Below are positions 1 through 8,096 of a stretch of 64,000 nucleotides of DNA, piece by piece; the first letter of the stretch is position 1; each line of letters opens with the position of its first letter. The translations under genes and the position numbers were made by a program. The notes under the pieces were generated by a model. That model searched no databases, was not told where the DNA came from, and worked only from the letters and a program-made list of their open reading frames with translations. The DNA lies in assembly GCA_966211525.1 (NCBI GenBank), contig CBIHOZ010000003.1, forward strand, positions 1 through 64,000, given 5' to 3'. This DNA comes from Ohtaekwangia sp966211525. Lineage in GTDB: Bacteria; Bacteroidota; Bacteroidia; Cytophagales; Cyclobacteriaceae.

Positions 1-103
1 GTAGAGGTTCGCTTCATGGTATGGGTGTTAAACACTCGAATTTAACTAAAATGAAGCGGCAGGGTTTCAGGAGCTGAAAAGAAAAGTTTGCCCCCATAAG
101 TGT

Positions 104-143
104 GTAGCCCTATAGATACACGGTGCTGCATCTATAGGGCTAC
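104..143 (-). terminator. Strong hairpin after the sugar isomerase-like gene
   Basis: A perfect 14-bp inverted repeat (104-117 with 130-143, core GTAGCCCTATAGAT) encloses a 12-base loop and starts 8 bases past the stop of the minus-strand gene at 151-1074. Read on the minus strand it can end that transcript, but the T run that should follow is weak. It could also be a processing hairpin. Positions 1-103 hold no recognisable gene. Confidence 0.55.
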
Positions 144-150
144 TATAACT

Positions 151-1074
151 TTAGAACGTATCTACTTCGCGATACGCTTTGATGAGAGCAAGCTCACCCT
201 CTTTACCTGATTTCGCTATACCGTGTTCCATGCCCCACACACCGCGGTAACCTTTATCGTATACATGCTTGAATATATTCTTATAGTTGATCTCTCCCGT
301 GGTAGGTTCTTTGCGTCCGGGGTTATCACCGATCTGGAAATAGGCAATCTCATCCCAGCAACGATCTATATTGTTGATGATGTTACCTTCGTTACGCTGC
401 ATGTGATAGACATCATATAATATTTTACACGCAGGACTGTCCACCGCCTTGCATAGCTCGTACGTCTGGTCAGAGTAGCGCATGAATAATTCCGGAGTAT
501 CACTCAACGGTTCGAGTACCATGACGAGACCATGCGGCTCAAATATTTCAGCGCCTCTTCGAAGCGCATCTACTACATTCGCTGTTTGTATACCTATAGG
601 AATATTGCGTTCAAAAAATCCCGGAACAACCGTCATCCATTTACCATTTACACGCTTCGCCAATTCAACACACGCTTTGCAGGTCTTTATAAAATTATCT
701 TTGAATTCCTGCTTGCCCGTTGTTAACGATACTTTCCAGTTGTCGCCACCATCAACAACAAATACACCCATTACCATGTTGAGGTTTGCTAATGTAGCAC
801 CGATCTTGTCTTGTTCTTCTTTGGAGCGCTTCAGCATGCCGTTGTCTTCTATACTGCGGAAGCCCTGATCGTACATGAATTTTATCTGATCGACAAAATC
901 TTTACCGGCATGGTTGGCAAACATTCCATCGTGTGGCGCATAGTTACACTTGAATGTTTTTTCAGCGGGTGATAATGATACGCGATCCTTCGCAGCAGAA
1001 GCAAAAGCACTTCCTAATGTCGTTGATGCTACTGCTGTTGTAAGACCATTCTTCAGAAAGTTTCTTCTTTTCAT
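151..1074 (-). CDS. Tat-exported hydroxypyruvate isomerase-like TIM-barrel protein
   Basis: 307 residues. The N-terminus has a twin-arginine signal (MKRRNFLKNG followed by an Ala/Thr-rich hydrophobic stretch to about residue 28), so the protein is probably exported folded. The rest resembles the AP-endonuclease 2 / xylose isomerase-like TIM barrel, closest to hydroxypyruvate isomerase (Hyi): acidic and His metal-site residues occur in MVLEPL, YDVYHMQ and GMEHG. The family isomerises small sugars or keto acids with a divalent metal. In Bacteroidota many exported members sit in sugar-degradation loci, but no such neighbours are visible here, so the substrate is unknown. The ATG at 1074 directly begins the Tat signal, which supports this start. 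The gene is monocistronic, with a strong hairpin downstream. Confidence 0.8.
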   Translation of the reverse strand: MKRRNFLKNGLTTAVASTTLGSAFASAAKDRVSLSPAEKTFKCNYAPHDGMFANHAGKDFVDQIKFMYDQGFRSIEDNGMLKRSKEEQDKIGATLANLNMVMGVFVVDGGDNWKVSLTTGKQEFKDNFIKTCKACVELAKRVNGKWMTVVPGFFERNIPIGIQTANVVDALRRGAEIFEPHGLVMVLEPLSDTPELFMRYSDQTYELCKAVDSPACKILYDVYHMQRNEGNIINNIDRCWDEIAYFQIGDNPGRKEPTTGEINYKNIFKHVYDKGYRGVWGMEHGIAKSGKEGELALIKAYREVDTF

Positions 1075-1090
1075 GGGGGGACTGGTTAAA

Positions 1091-1305
1091 ATTGGAAGAT
1101 TTGAAAATTGGAAAATTGAAAGATTATTGAGTCCTATAGGTTATGAGTTTGTTCAATATAGGCAATCTCTCGTTTTGAAGATTGAAAAATTATAAGATTG
1201 GAAGATTGGAAGATTGGAAGATTGGAAGATTGGAAGATTTATCTTCCCAGTAGCCTGTATTTAATCTTAAAATTTTTCAATCTTAAAATCTTTCAATTTT
1301 CAAAT
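1091..1305. repeat. Intergenic repeat block: GATTGGAA tandem array with inverted flanks
   Basis: Five exact copies of the octamer GATTGGAA occupy 1196-1235. To the left lie degenerate copies on the same strand (AAAATTGAAAGATT at 1112-1125), and to the right the exact reverse complement (AATCTTTCAATTTT at 1287-1300). The whole block therefore forms a large imperfect inverted repeat between two minus-strand genes. Related AT-rich words (AATCTTAAAATT) recur upstream of the AraC gene near 11485. No coding potential is seen. Confidence 0.75.
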
Positions 1306-1363
1306 AAAAAACGAAAGCCAACCCTATACGAGCTGGCTTCGAAAATATAGTGTAGATCTTAAA

Positions 1364-2410
1364 CTAGATGATCAACATCGCGTCACCGTAGGTGAGGAAT
1401 TTATACTTTTCTTTCTTGGCAACTTTATATGCCTCCATGATGAGGTCGTATCCGCCAAAGGCAGAGGCCATCATTAACAGCGTTGACTCCGGCATGTGGA
1501 AGTTTGTTACCATGGCGTTGCAGATCTTGAAGTCGTACGGAGGGAAGATAAATTTATCAGTCCATCCTTCACGTGCTTTCAGGCGGTTCGTTGCAGACAC
1601 AGCAGACTCCAACGCACGCATGGTAGTTGTACCGATAGCACATACTCTCTTTTTGTTATCGAGAGCTTTGTTTACCATATCGACAGCTTCATTGCCAACA
1701 ATGAAGTTTTCAGAATCCATTTTGTGTTTGGTGAGATCTTCAACATCTACCGGGCGGAATGTACCCAGACCGATGTGAAGCGTAACGTAAGTCATGTCAA
1801 CACCTTTCAACTGAAGGCGCTTCAGCAACTGGCGTGTAAAGTGAAGACCCGCAGTAGGAGCGGACACAGCACCTTTATTTTTAGCGAAGATAGTCTGGAA
1901 GCGATCTTTATCTTCAGGCTTTACTTTGCGCTTGATATATTTCGGAAGCGGAGTTTCTCCGAGGGTCTCCACTACTTTATCGAAAGCAGCCGAGTCGCCA
2001 TCAAAGAGAAAACGAATGGTACGACCGCGTGATGTTGTGTTGTCAATAACTTCAGCAACCAGGTCGCCATTACCAAAATATAGTTTATTACCAACGCGAA
2101 TTTTACGGGCCGGATCAACCAGCACATCCCACAAATGCATATCTGCATTGAGCTCGCGCAGCAGGAATACTTCAATCTTTGCACCGGTCTTTTCCTTTCG
2201 TCCGTAGAGACGAGCCGGAAACACCATGGTATCATTACCAACCATTACATCGCCATCGTCAAAATAATCAACGATGTCTTTGAATATTTTATGCTCTATT
2301 TTACCGGAGTCCTTATGAACAACCATCAAACGCGCTTCGTCACGGTTCTCGGCTGGGTCCAGGGCAATAGAGTTGTTGGGGAGTTCGAATTTAAATTCGG
2401 ATAACTTCAT
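1364..2410 (-). CDS. queA: S-adenosylmethionine:tRNA ribosyltransferase-isomerase
   Basis: 348 residues from the ATG at 2410 (MKLSEFKFELP). QueA moves the ribosyl group of S-adenosylmethionine onto preQ1 in tRNA, making epoxyqueuosine at wobble position 34 of GUN anticodons. The sequence shows family hallmarks: an N-terminal LDPAENRDEARLMV region, a SAPTAGLHFT motif in the middle and a C-terminal TNFHMPESTLLMM block. The reading frame is open for 28 more codons upstream, but that extension has no family similarity, and the 348-residue form is the usual length. The gene stands alone on the minus strand, divergent from the permease gene at 2613. No other queuosine gene lies in the window. Confidence 0.95.
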   Translation of the reverse strand: MKLSEFKFELPNNSIALDPAENRDEARLMVVHKDSGKIEHKIFKDIVDYFDDGDVMVGNDTMVFPARLYGRKEKTGAKIEVFLLRELNADMHLWDVLVDPARKIRVGNKLYFGNGDLVAEVIDNTTSRGRTIRFLFDGDSAAFDKVVETLGETPLPKYIKRKVKPEDKDRFQTIFAKNKGAVSAPTAGLHFTRQLLKRLQLKGVDMTYVTLHIGLGTFRPVDVEDLTKHKMDSENFIVGNEAVDMVNKALDNKKRVCAIGTTTMRALESAVSATNRLKAREGWTDKFIFPPYDFKICNAMVTNFHMPESTLLMMASAFGGYDLIMEAYKVAKKEKYKFLTYGDAMLII

Positions 2411-2612
2411 ATTCGTTAATGCAAAGTATGCCCAATAAAGGGTAAATTTTATTTTGGGTTGCAAAAATAAGGCAACAATTGGCTTTTGCGACAAAAGGTG
2501 CCGTTTTTTTCAGACTTGTAACAAAAAAGCAAGTTTTTTAGTCTTAAAAAAGTAATTTGTTTGGTATTAAACCGACAAACCCAATCAATCTAACACTGCG
2601 TTAATTACCAGT

Positions 2613-3875
2613 ATGTATACTTTACGCCAGATTTTCGAAAGTTTCCGGTTTGCCTGGAGGGCATTAAAATCCAATATTCTGCGCACCGTGCTGTCGTTGC
2701 TGGGCGTAACGATCGGGATTTTTGCCATTATCGCGGTGCTCACGCTGGTCGATTCGCTTGAGAAAAATATAAAAGACAGTCTCAATTTTATTGGCACCAA
2801 CGTAATCTACGTTGATAAATGGCCCTGGCTGGCGGATAATGATGGAGAATATCGCTGGTGGGACTTCTGGAGAAGACCGAACTCTTCTTATAATGAGTAT
2901 AAATTCCTGCAGGAGAATCTGAAATATAGCAGCTCGATCGCGATCTATGCTGACCGCGGCCGCATGACGGTGAAGCGTGATAACAATAGTATCAGCGATG
3001 TCCGCCTGGTAGGCGGTAGTGAAGGGTACGACAATATATTTACTGTAAACATTGACCGCGGTCGTTACCTGACAACGGACGAGATAGCGGGAGGGCGAGA
3101 TGTTGCCATTATCGGCTTTGAAGTGGCAAAAACTCTTTTCCCAAATGACGACCCGATCGGTAAAGTTGTGAAGATCAAGAACCGGAAATTTACTGTGATT
3201 GGTACAGTAAAGAAGGAAGGTCAGAGTTTTATGGGAACACCGAGTAACGATTATGTTACCATTGTACCGTATGCCACATTCCGAAAATTATACCAGACAG
3301 GCTCCGGCCGTTGGGATGAGATGGAATCCAGTATAGGTATACGCGGGTTGGAGTCAGATATAGGTTTGGTAGAACTCGAAAACGAAGTGCGTGGTATCAT
3401 GCGTACAAGAAGAGGCTTGCGCCCGGCCGATAAAGATAACTTTGCTATTAATCGGCCTGAAGCATTGGCAAACATCATTGGTAACTTGTTCGATGTAGTA
3501 GGTATAGCGGGATGGATCATCGGAGGATTTTCAATACTGGTAGGAGGGTTCGGTATTGCCAACATCATGTTTGTGTCTGTAAAGGAACGAACGAGTGTGA
3601 TTGGTTTACAGAAATCGCTTGGGGCCAAAAATTACTTTATACTCTTCCAGTTCCTGTTTGAAGCAATTTTTCTCAGTCTTATCGGGGGGCTCGCGGGGCT
3701 CTTCCTGGTATACCTGATAACGTTTATTCCGATGGGGTCACTGGTCGTTACCCTTACGATAAAAAATATAGTGCTGGGGCTTACCGTTTCGACTGTGATC
3801 GGACTTGTTTCCGGAATTGTGCCGGCCGCACTTGCTGCGCGATTAGATCCGGTAATTGCCATTCGTGCAACCTGA
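2613..3875 (+). CDS. Orphan MacB/FtsX-type ABC transporter permease
   Basis: 420 residues. The fold is the MacB type: a cytoplasmic lead and TM1 at about residues 21-45, a large periplasmic domain at about 50-285, and three C-terminal helices at about 290-315, 345-370 and 385-410 with FtsX-like GFGIANIMFVSVKERT and a P-x-A-A-x-A-A-R-L-D-P end. Such permeases pair with a LolD/MacB ATPase and work in mechanotransmission, lipoprotein release or peptide/drug export. No ATPase, MacA or TolC gene adjoins it. A second, complete set lies at 51.9-56.5 kb with a paralogous permease. A bidirectional terminator follows. Substrate unknown. Confidence 0.85.
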   Translation: MYTLRQIFESFRFAWRALKSNILRTVLSLLGVTIGIFAIIAVLTLVDSLEKNIKDSLNFIGTNVIYVDKWPWLADNDGEYRWWDFWRRPNSSYNEYKFLQENLKYSSSIAIYADRGRMTVKRDNNSISDVRLVGGSEGYDNIFTVNIDRGRYLTTDEIAGGRDVAIIGFEVAKTLFPNDDPIGKVVKIKNRKFTVIGTVKKEGQSFMGTPSNDYVTIVPYATFRKLYQTGSGRWDEMESSIGIRGLESDIGLVELENEVRGIMRTRRGLRPADKDNFAINRPEALANIIGNLFDVVGIAGWIIGGFSILVGGFGIANIMFVSVKERTSVIGLQKSLGAKNYFILFQFLFEAIFLSLIGGLAGLFLVYLITFIPMGSLVVTLTIKNIVLGLTVSTVIGLVSGIVPAALAARLDPVIAIRAT

Positions 3876-3927
3876 CATATATACTATATGTACTTGCCGA
3901 TGGCGAAAGCTGTCAGTATATAAATAT

Positions 3928-3954
3928 AAAGCCCGCGATCATCTCGCGGGCTTT
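3928..3954. terminator. Bidirectional terminator between the permease gene and recA
   Basis: An 11-bp perfect stem (AAAGCCCGCGA at 3928-3938 with TCGCGGGCTTT at 3944-3954) and a 5-base loop, with T-rich sequence after it on the plus strand and A-rich sequence before it. It lies between converging genes and can end transcription from both sides. Confidence 0.88.
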
Positions 3955-3989
3955 TGCTTTATTATCTCTTATGGTTGAGAGTATATTTA

Positions 3990-5018
3990 CTACTCTTTCT
4001 CTTCCAGAACTTTTGCGCCTTCTACACCGGCTAAATGTTCTTTGATTTTCTTTTCGAGTTCGTCCATCAGTTCAGGATTGTCTTCGATAAGTTGTTTAAC
4101 TGCATCGCGACCCTGGCCGAGTTTGTTACCGTTGTATGAGAACCATGAACCTGACTTCTGAACAACATTAAGTTCTACACCCAGGTCGATAATCTCTCCT
4201 GATTTAGATATACCACGACCGTACATGATATCGAACTCTACTACTTTGAACGGAGGTGCTACTTTGTTCTTCACCACTTTTACTTTCACGCGGTTACCGG
4301 TGATGTCATCAGCAGCTTCTTTGATCTGACCAATTCTGCGGATATCCAAACGAACCGATGCGTAGAATTTCAAAGCGTTACCACCAGTAGTGGTTTCAGG
4401 GTTACCAAACATAACACCGATCTTCTCGCGCAACTGGTTAATAAATATACAAGAGCAACCTGTTTTGCTGATGGTACCGGTAAGTTTACGAAGTGCCTGC
4501 GACATGAGTCGGGCCTGTAAACCCATTTTACTTTCACCCATCTCGCCTTCCAATTCGCCTTTCGGTACGAGGGCAGCAACAGAGTCAATTACAATGATAT
4601 CAATCGCGCCTGAACGGATCAGGTGGTCAGCAATTTCAAGAGCCTGTTCACCGTTGTCGGGCTGCGATATGAGAAGGTTCTCAGTATCTATACCCAGTTT
4701 TTCAGCGTATGATTTATCGAAGGCGTGTTCCGCGTCAATGAAGGCAGCAAGACCACCACGCTTCTGTGCTTCTGCGATGCAGTGCATGGTAAGCGTAGTT
4801 TTACCAGACGATTCAGGTCCGTAGATCTCAATGATCCTTCCGCGTGGTATACCACCTATACCCAATGCAATGTCAAGTCCGAGAGAACCCGTTGAGATCG
4901 CAGGGATATCCACCACTTTCTCATCGCTTAGTTTCATCACGGTACCTTTGCCGTACGTTTTTTCCAGTTTGTCAATCGTTAACTGAAGTGCCTTCAGTTT
5001 TTCTTTTGCATCGCTCAT
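3990..5018 (-). CDS. recA: Recombinase RecA
   Basis: 342 residues from the ATG at 5018 (MSDAKEKLKAL). RecA forms filaments on single-stranded DNA, drives homologous strand exchange and promotes self-cleavage of LexA-type repressors. Visible features are Walker A GPESSGKT at residues 67-74, the segment LKFYASVRLDIRR, the MAW-like GLDIALGIGG region and a Glu/Lys-rich acidic C-terminal tail. A TTG 30 bases further upstream (5048) is in frame, but the ATG fits the family N-terminus better. The gene is monocistronic and ends at a bidirectional terminator. No obvious LexA box was recognised upstream by eye. Confidence 0.97.
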   Translation of the reverse strand: MSDAKEKLKALQLTIDKLEKTYGKGTVMKLSDEKVVDIPAISTGSLGLDIALGIGGIPRGRIIEIYGPESSGKTTLTMHCIAEAQKRGGLAAFIDAEHAFDKSYAEKLGIDTENLLISQPDNGEQALEIADHLIRSGAIDIIVIDSVAALVPKGELEGEMGESKMGLQARLMSQALRKLTGTISKTGCSCIFINQLREKIGVMFGNPETTTGGNALKFYASVRLDIRRIGQIKEAADDITGNRVKVKVVKNKVAPPFKVVEFDIMYGRGISKSGEIIDLGVELNVVQKSGSWFSYNGNKLGQGRDAVKQLIEDNPELMDELEKKIKEHLAGVEGAKVLEEKE

Positions 5019-5341
5019 ATTCAGTTGTTTTATTTCTCCGTTGGTCAATTAGGCTGGCTTTAGCTTTCGGTTTTGAAAGTACAAAGGATCAATCAGAAGT
5101 ACACTTCAGGAATCAATCATCAACCTAAAAAAGTATTAACTATTTTTATTAGTTTATCCGGGTTTAAAATTACTAATTAAAATAGAAAAACAAAATGAAT
5201 CTGCTGATATGGAGCAGTTTTTTAACTTTTCGGGTTGCCGCTCTGTCGTTGAATTCCAGTTAACCGTTGTCGGGGCCGCATACAAAGTTGAGGTATACTT
5301 TTATCTTGCAGGCTATAGATCGAAGAAATATTTTTTGTTGC
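5019..5341. other. Divergent intergenic region recA / aminopeptidase-like gene
   Basis: About 320 AT-rich bases that must hold the promoters of recA (leftward) and the aminopeptidase-like gene (rightward). No exact TAnnTTTG element, RNA gene or convincing dyad was found. Open frames here (for example from a TTG at 5267) only extend the downstream gene. Confidence 0.5.
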
Positions 5342-6391
5342 ATGAAGAGTCGTTTCGGTAAAATTATAAAGCGCGTTTTGTTGGCACTCCTCCTGGTCAT
5401 CACTGTTCTCGTGATCGTGTTTTGGGACCTGGTAAGTTATGGCGTGCGGCAGGGCTACGGACAATTGAACATTGTATGGAATGCGCGACCTGTAGAAGAA
5501 TTCATAGCCGATCCTTCGTTTCCGGATTCACTCAAAGCAAGATTGAGACTGATCGATGAAGTGAGAAAGTATGCGATCGACTCGCTAGGCCTCAAAGACA
5601 CCGAGAACTATAAAACGCTTTACGATCAGAAAGGTAAAGAAGTGATGTGGGTGGTGCTGGCTGCCGAACCTTTCAGACTCAAACCGAAAGAATGGAAATT
5701 TCCGGTGATCGGCTCCGTTCCCTATAAAGGGTTCTTCAATCAAAAACTTGCCTTCGATCTGAAAAAAGAATTGGAAGGAGAAGGTTATGATGTGATCGTT
5801 CGTAATCCGGGCGGCTGGTCAACACTCGGGTGGTTTACCGATCCTATACTTAGTAAAATGCTCAGCCGGAGCGAAGGCGATCTTGCCAACCTTATCATTC
5901 ATGAAATGTCGCACGCCACCATTTTTGTAAAAGACAGTGTTGACTTCAATGAGAATCTGGCCACGTTCATTGGCGATCGCGGTGCCGAAAAATTTCTGAT
6001 CTATAAATATGGTCGCGATTCGAAAGAGTACACCACCTATATCGATGAAGATAAAGATTACCTGAAGTATGTAGACCACATGCTGCGCGGGGCACACTTG
6101 CTCGACAGTTTATATAGCGGCATGCATGAGAACGATCCGCTGGAAAAGAAAAAAGAAGTAAAGCAGGCAGCCATTCAAAAGATCATTAGTAACCTCGATA
6201 CACTATCGCTGGCCCTCACCCAAAATCCTTCGCAGCGGTTTAAGGATAAGTTGCCCAACAACGCTTACTTCATGAACTTCCGGCAGTATCAATCAAAACA
6301 GAATATTTTCGGAGAGGAGTGGAGCACGGTTTTTCATGGCGACCTGCGCGCTTACATTCTTCACCTGAGCGAGAAGTATCCTTTTCTCTGA
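5342..6391 (+). CDS. Membrane-anchored zinc aminopeptidase-like protein (PF10023-type)
   Basis: 349 residues from the ATG at 5342 (MKSRFGKIIKRVL); an in-frame TTG 75 bases upstream adds no recognisable sequence. One N-terminal transmembrane helix (about residues 9-27) follows a Lys/Arg-rich start, so the body faces the periplasm. The body carries an HEMSH zinc-protease motif (HExxH) inside LANLIIHEMSHAT and a downstream FNENLATFIGDRGAEKFL helix that can give the third ligand. It matches the family named putative aminopeptidase (Aminopep, formerly DUF2265), whose substrate is not well defined. It lies directly before a PhoB-like regulator gene, with a gap of about 115 bases. Confidence 0.8.
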   Translation: MKSRFGKIIKRVLLALLLVITVLVIVFWDLVSYGVRQGYGQLNIVWNARPVEEFIADPSFPDSLKARLRLIDEVRKYAIDSLGLKDTENYKTLYDQKGKEVMWVVLAAEPFRLKPKEWKFPVIGSVPYKGFFNQKLAFDLKKELEGEGYDVIVRNPGGWSTLGWFTDPILSKMLSRSEGDLANLIIHEMSHATIFVKDSVDFNENLATFIGDRGAEKFLIYKYGRDSKEYTTYIDEDKDYLKYVDHMLRGAHLLDSLYSGMHENDPLEKKKEVKQAAIQKIISNLDTLSLALTQNPSQRFKDKLPNNAYFMNFRQYQSKQNIFGEEWSTVFHGDLRAYILHLSEKYPFL

Positions 6392-6482
6392 GTCCGAAAC
6401 CTTTTGCTATTACCGAATTGTTATGCGGGCTTAAGGAATTGTTAAGAAACACTTCCCGGTTTTTAATGGCCTTTTTTATGTA

Positions 6483-6490
6483 TATTTTTG
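6483..6490 (+). promoter_or_regulatory. Possible -7 promoter element before the PhoB-like regulator
   Basis: TATTTTTG fits the Bacteroidota -7 consensus TAnnTTTG and ends 17 bases before the start codon at 6508. No good -33 TTTG lies about 20 bases upstream, so this is a weak call. Confidence 0.35.
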
Positions 6491-6507
6491 AAGCAAATAG
6501 TTGAACC

Positions 6508-7197
6508 ATGGGAAACAAGCAAATGCACAAAGTGCTTGTCGTTGACGATGAAGAACCGATTTTGGAACTTCTGAAGTACAACCTCGAAAAAGGCGGATAC
6601 GATGTGAAAACTGCGTCTGATGGCTCAAAGGCTGTAGACATTGCCAAAAAGTTTGTACCAGACCTGGTACTGCTTGATATCATGATGCCGAAAATGGATG
6701 GCGTAGAAACCTGCCGGTTGCTGCGTGACATTCCTGAATTGCAAAAAACATTTGTTGTATTCCTGACAGCGCGTTCGGAAGAATACTCCGAAGTAGCTGC
6801 ATTTGATGTTGGGGCCGATGACTATATCACCAAACCTATCAAGCCGCGCGCGCTCATGAGCCGCATCAGTGCGTTGTTCAGAAGAGATTCCAAAAAATCT
6901 TCTCCATCAAGTCTCATCACTATTGGTGAACTTACGATTGACCGCACCAGCTATACTATAAAAGTAAACGACAAGGAGATCAACCTTCCGAAGAAGGAAT
7001 TCGAGCTGCTATATTTCCTTGCTCAGAATCCTAATAAAGTATTCAGCCGCGAAGACCTGTTGCAAAACATCTGGGGGTCCGATGTATATGTACTCGCCCG
7101 CACGGTAGACGTTCACATTCGTAAAGTGCGCGAGAAGATTGGTGATGACTTTATTACTACGGTGAAAGGTGTGGGCTATAAGTTTAGTCTCAATTAG
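6508..7197 (+). CDS. OmpR/PhoB-family response regulator
   Basis: 229 residues. The receiver domain (about 7-122) has the acidic pocket DD at 13-14, the phospho-acceptor Asp57 in VLLDIMMPKMDG, the Thr switch in FLTARSEE and the conserved Lys in YITKPIKPR. A winged-helix DNA-binding domain (about 132-228) ends in the typical TVDVHIRKVREKIG and TVKGVGYKF motifs. The likely partner is the PhoR-like histidine kinase at 8097, two genes downstream. In Bacteroidota this kinase-regulator type is close to PhoBR, but phosphate sensing is inference. Confidence 0.92.
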   Translation: MGNKQMHKVLVVDDEEPILELLKYNLEKGGYDVKTASDGSKAVDIAKKFVPDLVLLDIMMPKMDGVETCRLLRDIPELQKTFVVFLTARSEEYSEVAAFDVGADDYITKPIKPRALMSRISALFRRDSKKSSPSSLITIGELTIDRTSYTIKVNDKEINLPKKEFELLYFLAQNPNKVFSREDLLQNIWGSDVYVLARTVDVHIRKVREKIGDDFITTVKGVGYKFSLN

Positions 7198-7235
7198 AAG
7201 GTCGTTATCCGTTAATTGTTATCCGGAATTATTGG

Positions 7236-7253
7236 GAGATATAGGTATATCTC
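7236..7253. promoter_or_regulatory. Perfect dyad GAGATATA-GG-TATATCTC
   Basis: An 8-2-8 perfect inverted repeat about 40 bases after the response regulator and 110 bases before the haem-type membrane protein gene. It could be an operator for the downstream gene. The 2-base spacer is too short for a good hairpin. Confidence 0.35.
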
Positions 7254-7362
7254 TTGGTACTTGATAGTGGTTGCCCGGATTAGACTTTTGTGGAGTTTTT
7301 ATTCATTCATGCTAATTCTATTAAGGCAGATCGTGTAATTTGGCTTTCGGAATCGACATCGT

Positions 7363-7962
7363 ATGAATATTGAACGCCTGAAGAAAATTCACCGATACTC
7401 CGGTATAGTGCTGGCTACTTTCTTCATCTTCCATATTATTAATCATCTCTTTGCGTGGGGCGGTGCAGACATGCACATCCGTGTCATGAATGTATTCCGT
7501 CATGTTTACCGGTTTCCTCCCGTGGAAGCAATCGTATTGCTGAGCGCGCTCGTACAAGTTGTTGTCGGGTTGATGCTGGTGTGGCAAAAAGGATTCAGAA
7601 AAAATACATACGATCTGCTTCAGGTCATCAGCGGACTATACCTTTCATTCTTCCTGCTCTTTCACATTCTCGCGGTGTTGCTCGGTCGTTACTCCTGGAA
7701 TGTAGAAACTGATTTTCACTTTGCTGCCTGGGGTGTGAAGAACCATCCGGCCGATCTGTTTTTTATACCCTATTATTCGCTTTCAGTACTTTGTGTATTT
7801 ATACATCTGGCGTGCGTACACCGGCAGAAGATGCTGGCATTAACTGTGACGAACGCAGGCGTTGCTGCTTCACAACTACAGGTAACGCGACAAGCTGTAA
7901 TCATTATAACCACTGGCATTGTTGTAACGGCATTGATATTGACTGCTTTTATACTGGCGTGA
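7363..7962 (+). CDS. Five-helix membrane protein, possibly b-type haem
   Basis: 199 residues with about five hydrophobic helices (near 14-32, 56-75, 88-108, 133-153 and 177-198). His residues fall inside helices (24/28, 101 and 148), as in the cytochrome b subunit of succinate dehydrogenase/fumarate reductase, and the N-terminal HRYSGIVLATFFIFHIINH is reminiscent of that fold. No flavoprotein or iron-sulfur subunit gene is adjacent, so a role in respiration cannot be claimed. The gene sits between a response regulator and a sensor kinase that look like partners, which may mean a role in redox or membrane sensing. Function unknown. Confidence 0.6.
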   Translation: MNIERLKKIHRYSGIVLATFFIFHIINHLFAWGGADMHIRVMNVFRHVYRFPPVEAIVLLSALVQVVVGLMLVWQKGFRKNTYDLLQVISGLYLSFFLLFHILAVLLGRYSWNVETDFHFAAWGVKNHPADLFFIPYYSLSVLCVFIHLACVHRQKMLALTVTNAGVAASQLQVTRQAVIIITTGIVVTALILTAFILA

Positions 7963-8096
7963 TGATATATACTGGTAACGATTATAAATTCTCTTGTAAG
8001 AGATAACGAAGAATACACAAACGACACAAACGCTTTGCTTACCTTGCAGCCTGCATTTATAACCATTAACTACTAACGATTAACGGACAAACGAAC

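Noticed and set aside
1..103. A tRNA or the end of a gene at the window start
   Set aside because: No cloverleaf could be formed and no frame is convincing; only an 8-bp inverted pair (10-17 with 51-58) was seen.
2411..2494. A 28-residue N-terminal extension of QueA
   Set aside because: It lacks family similarity and gives an unusually long protein; the internal ATG at 2410 gives the normal length.
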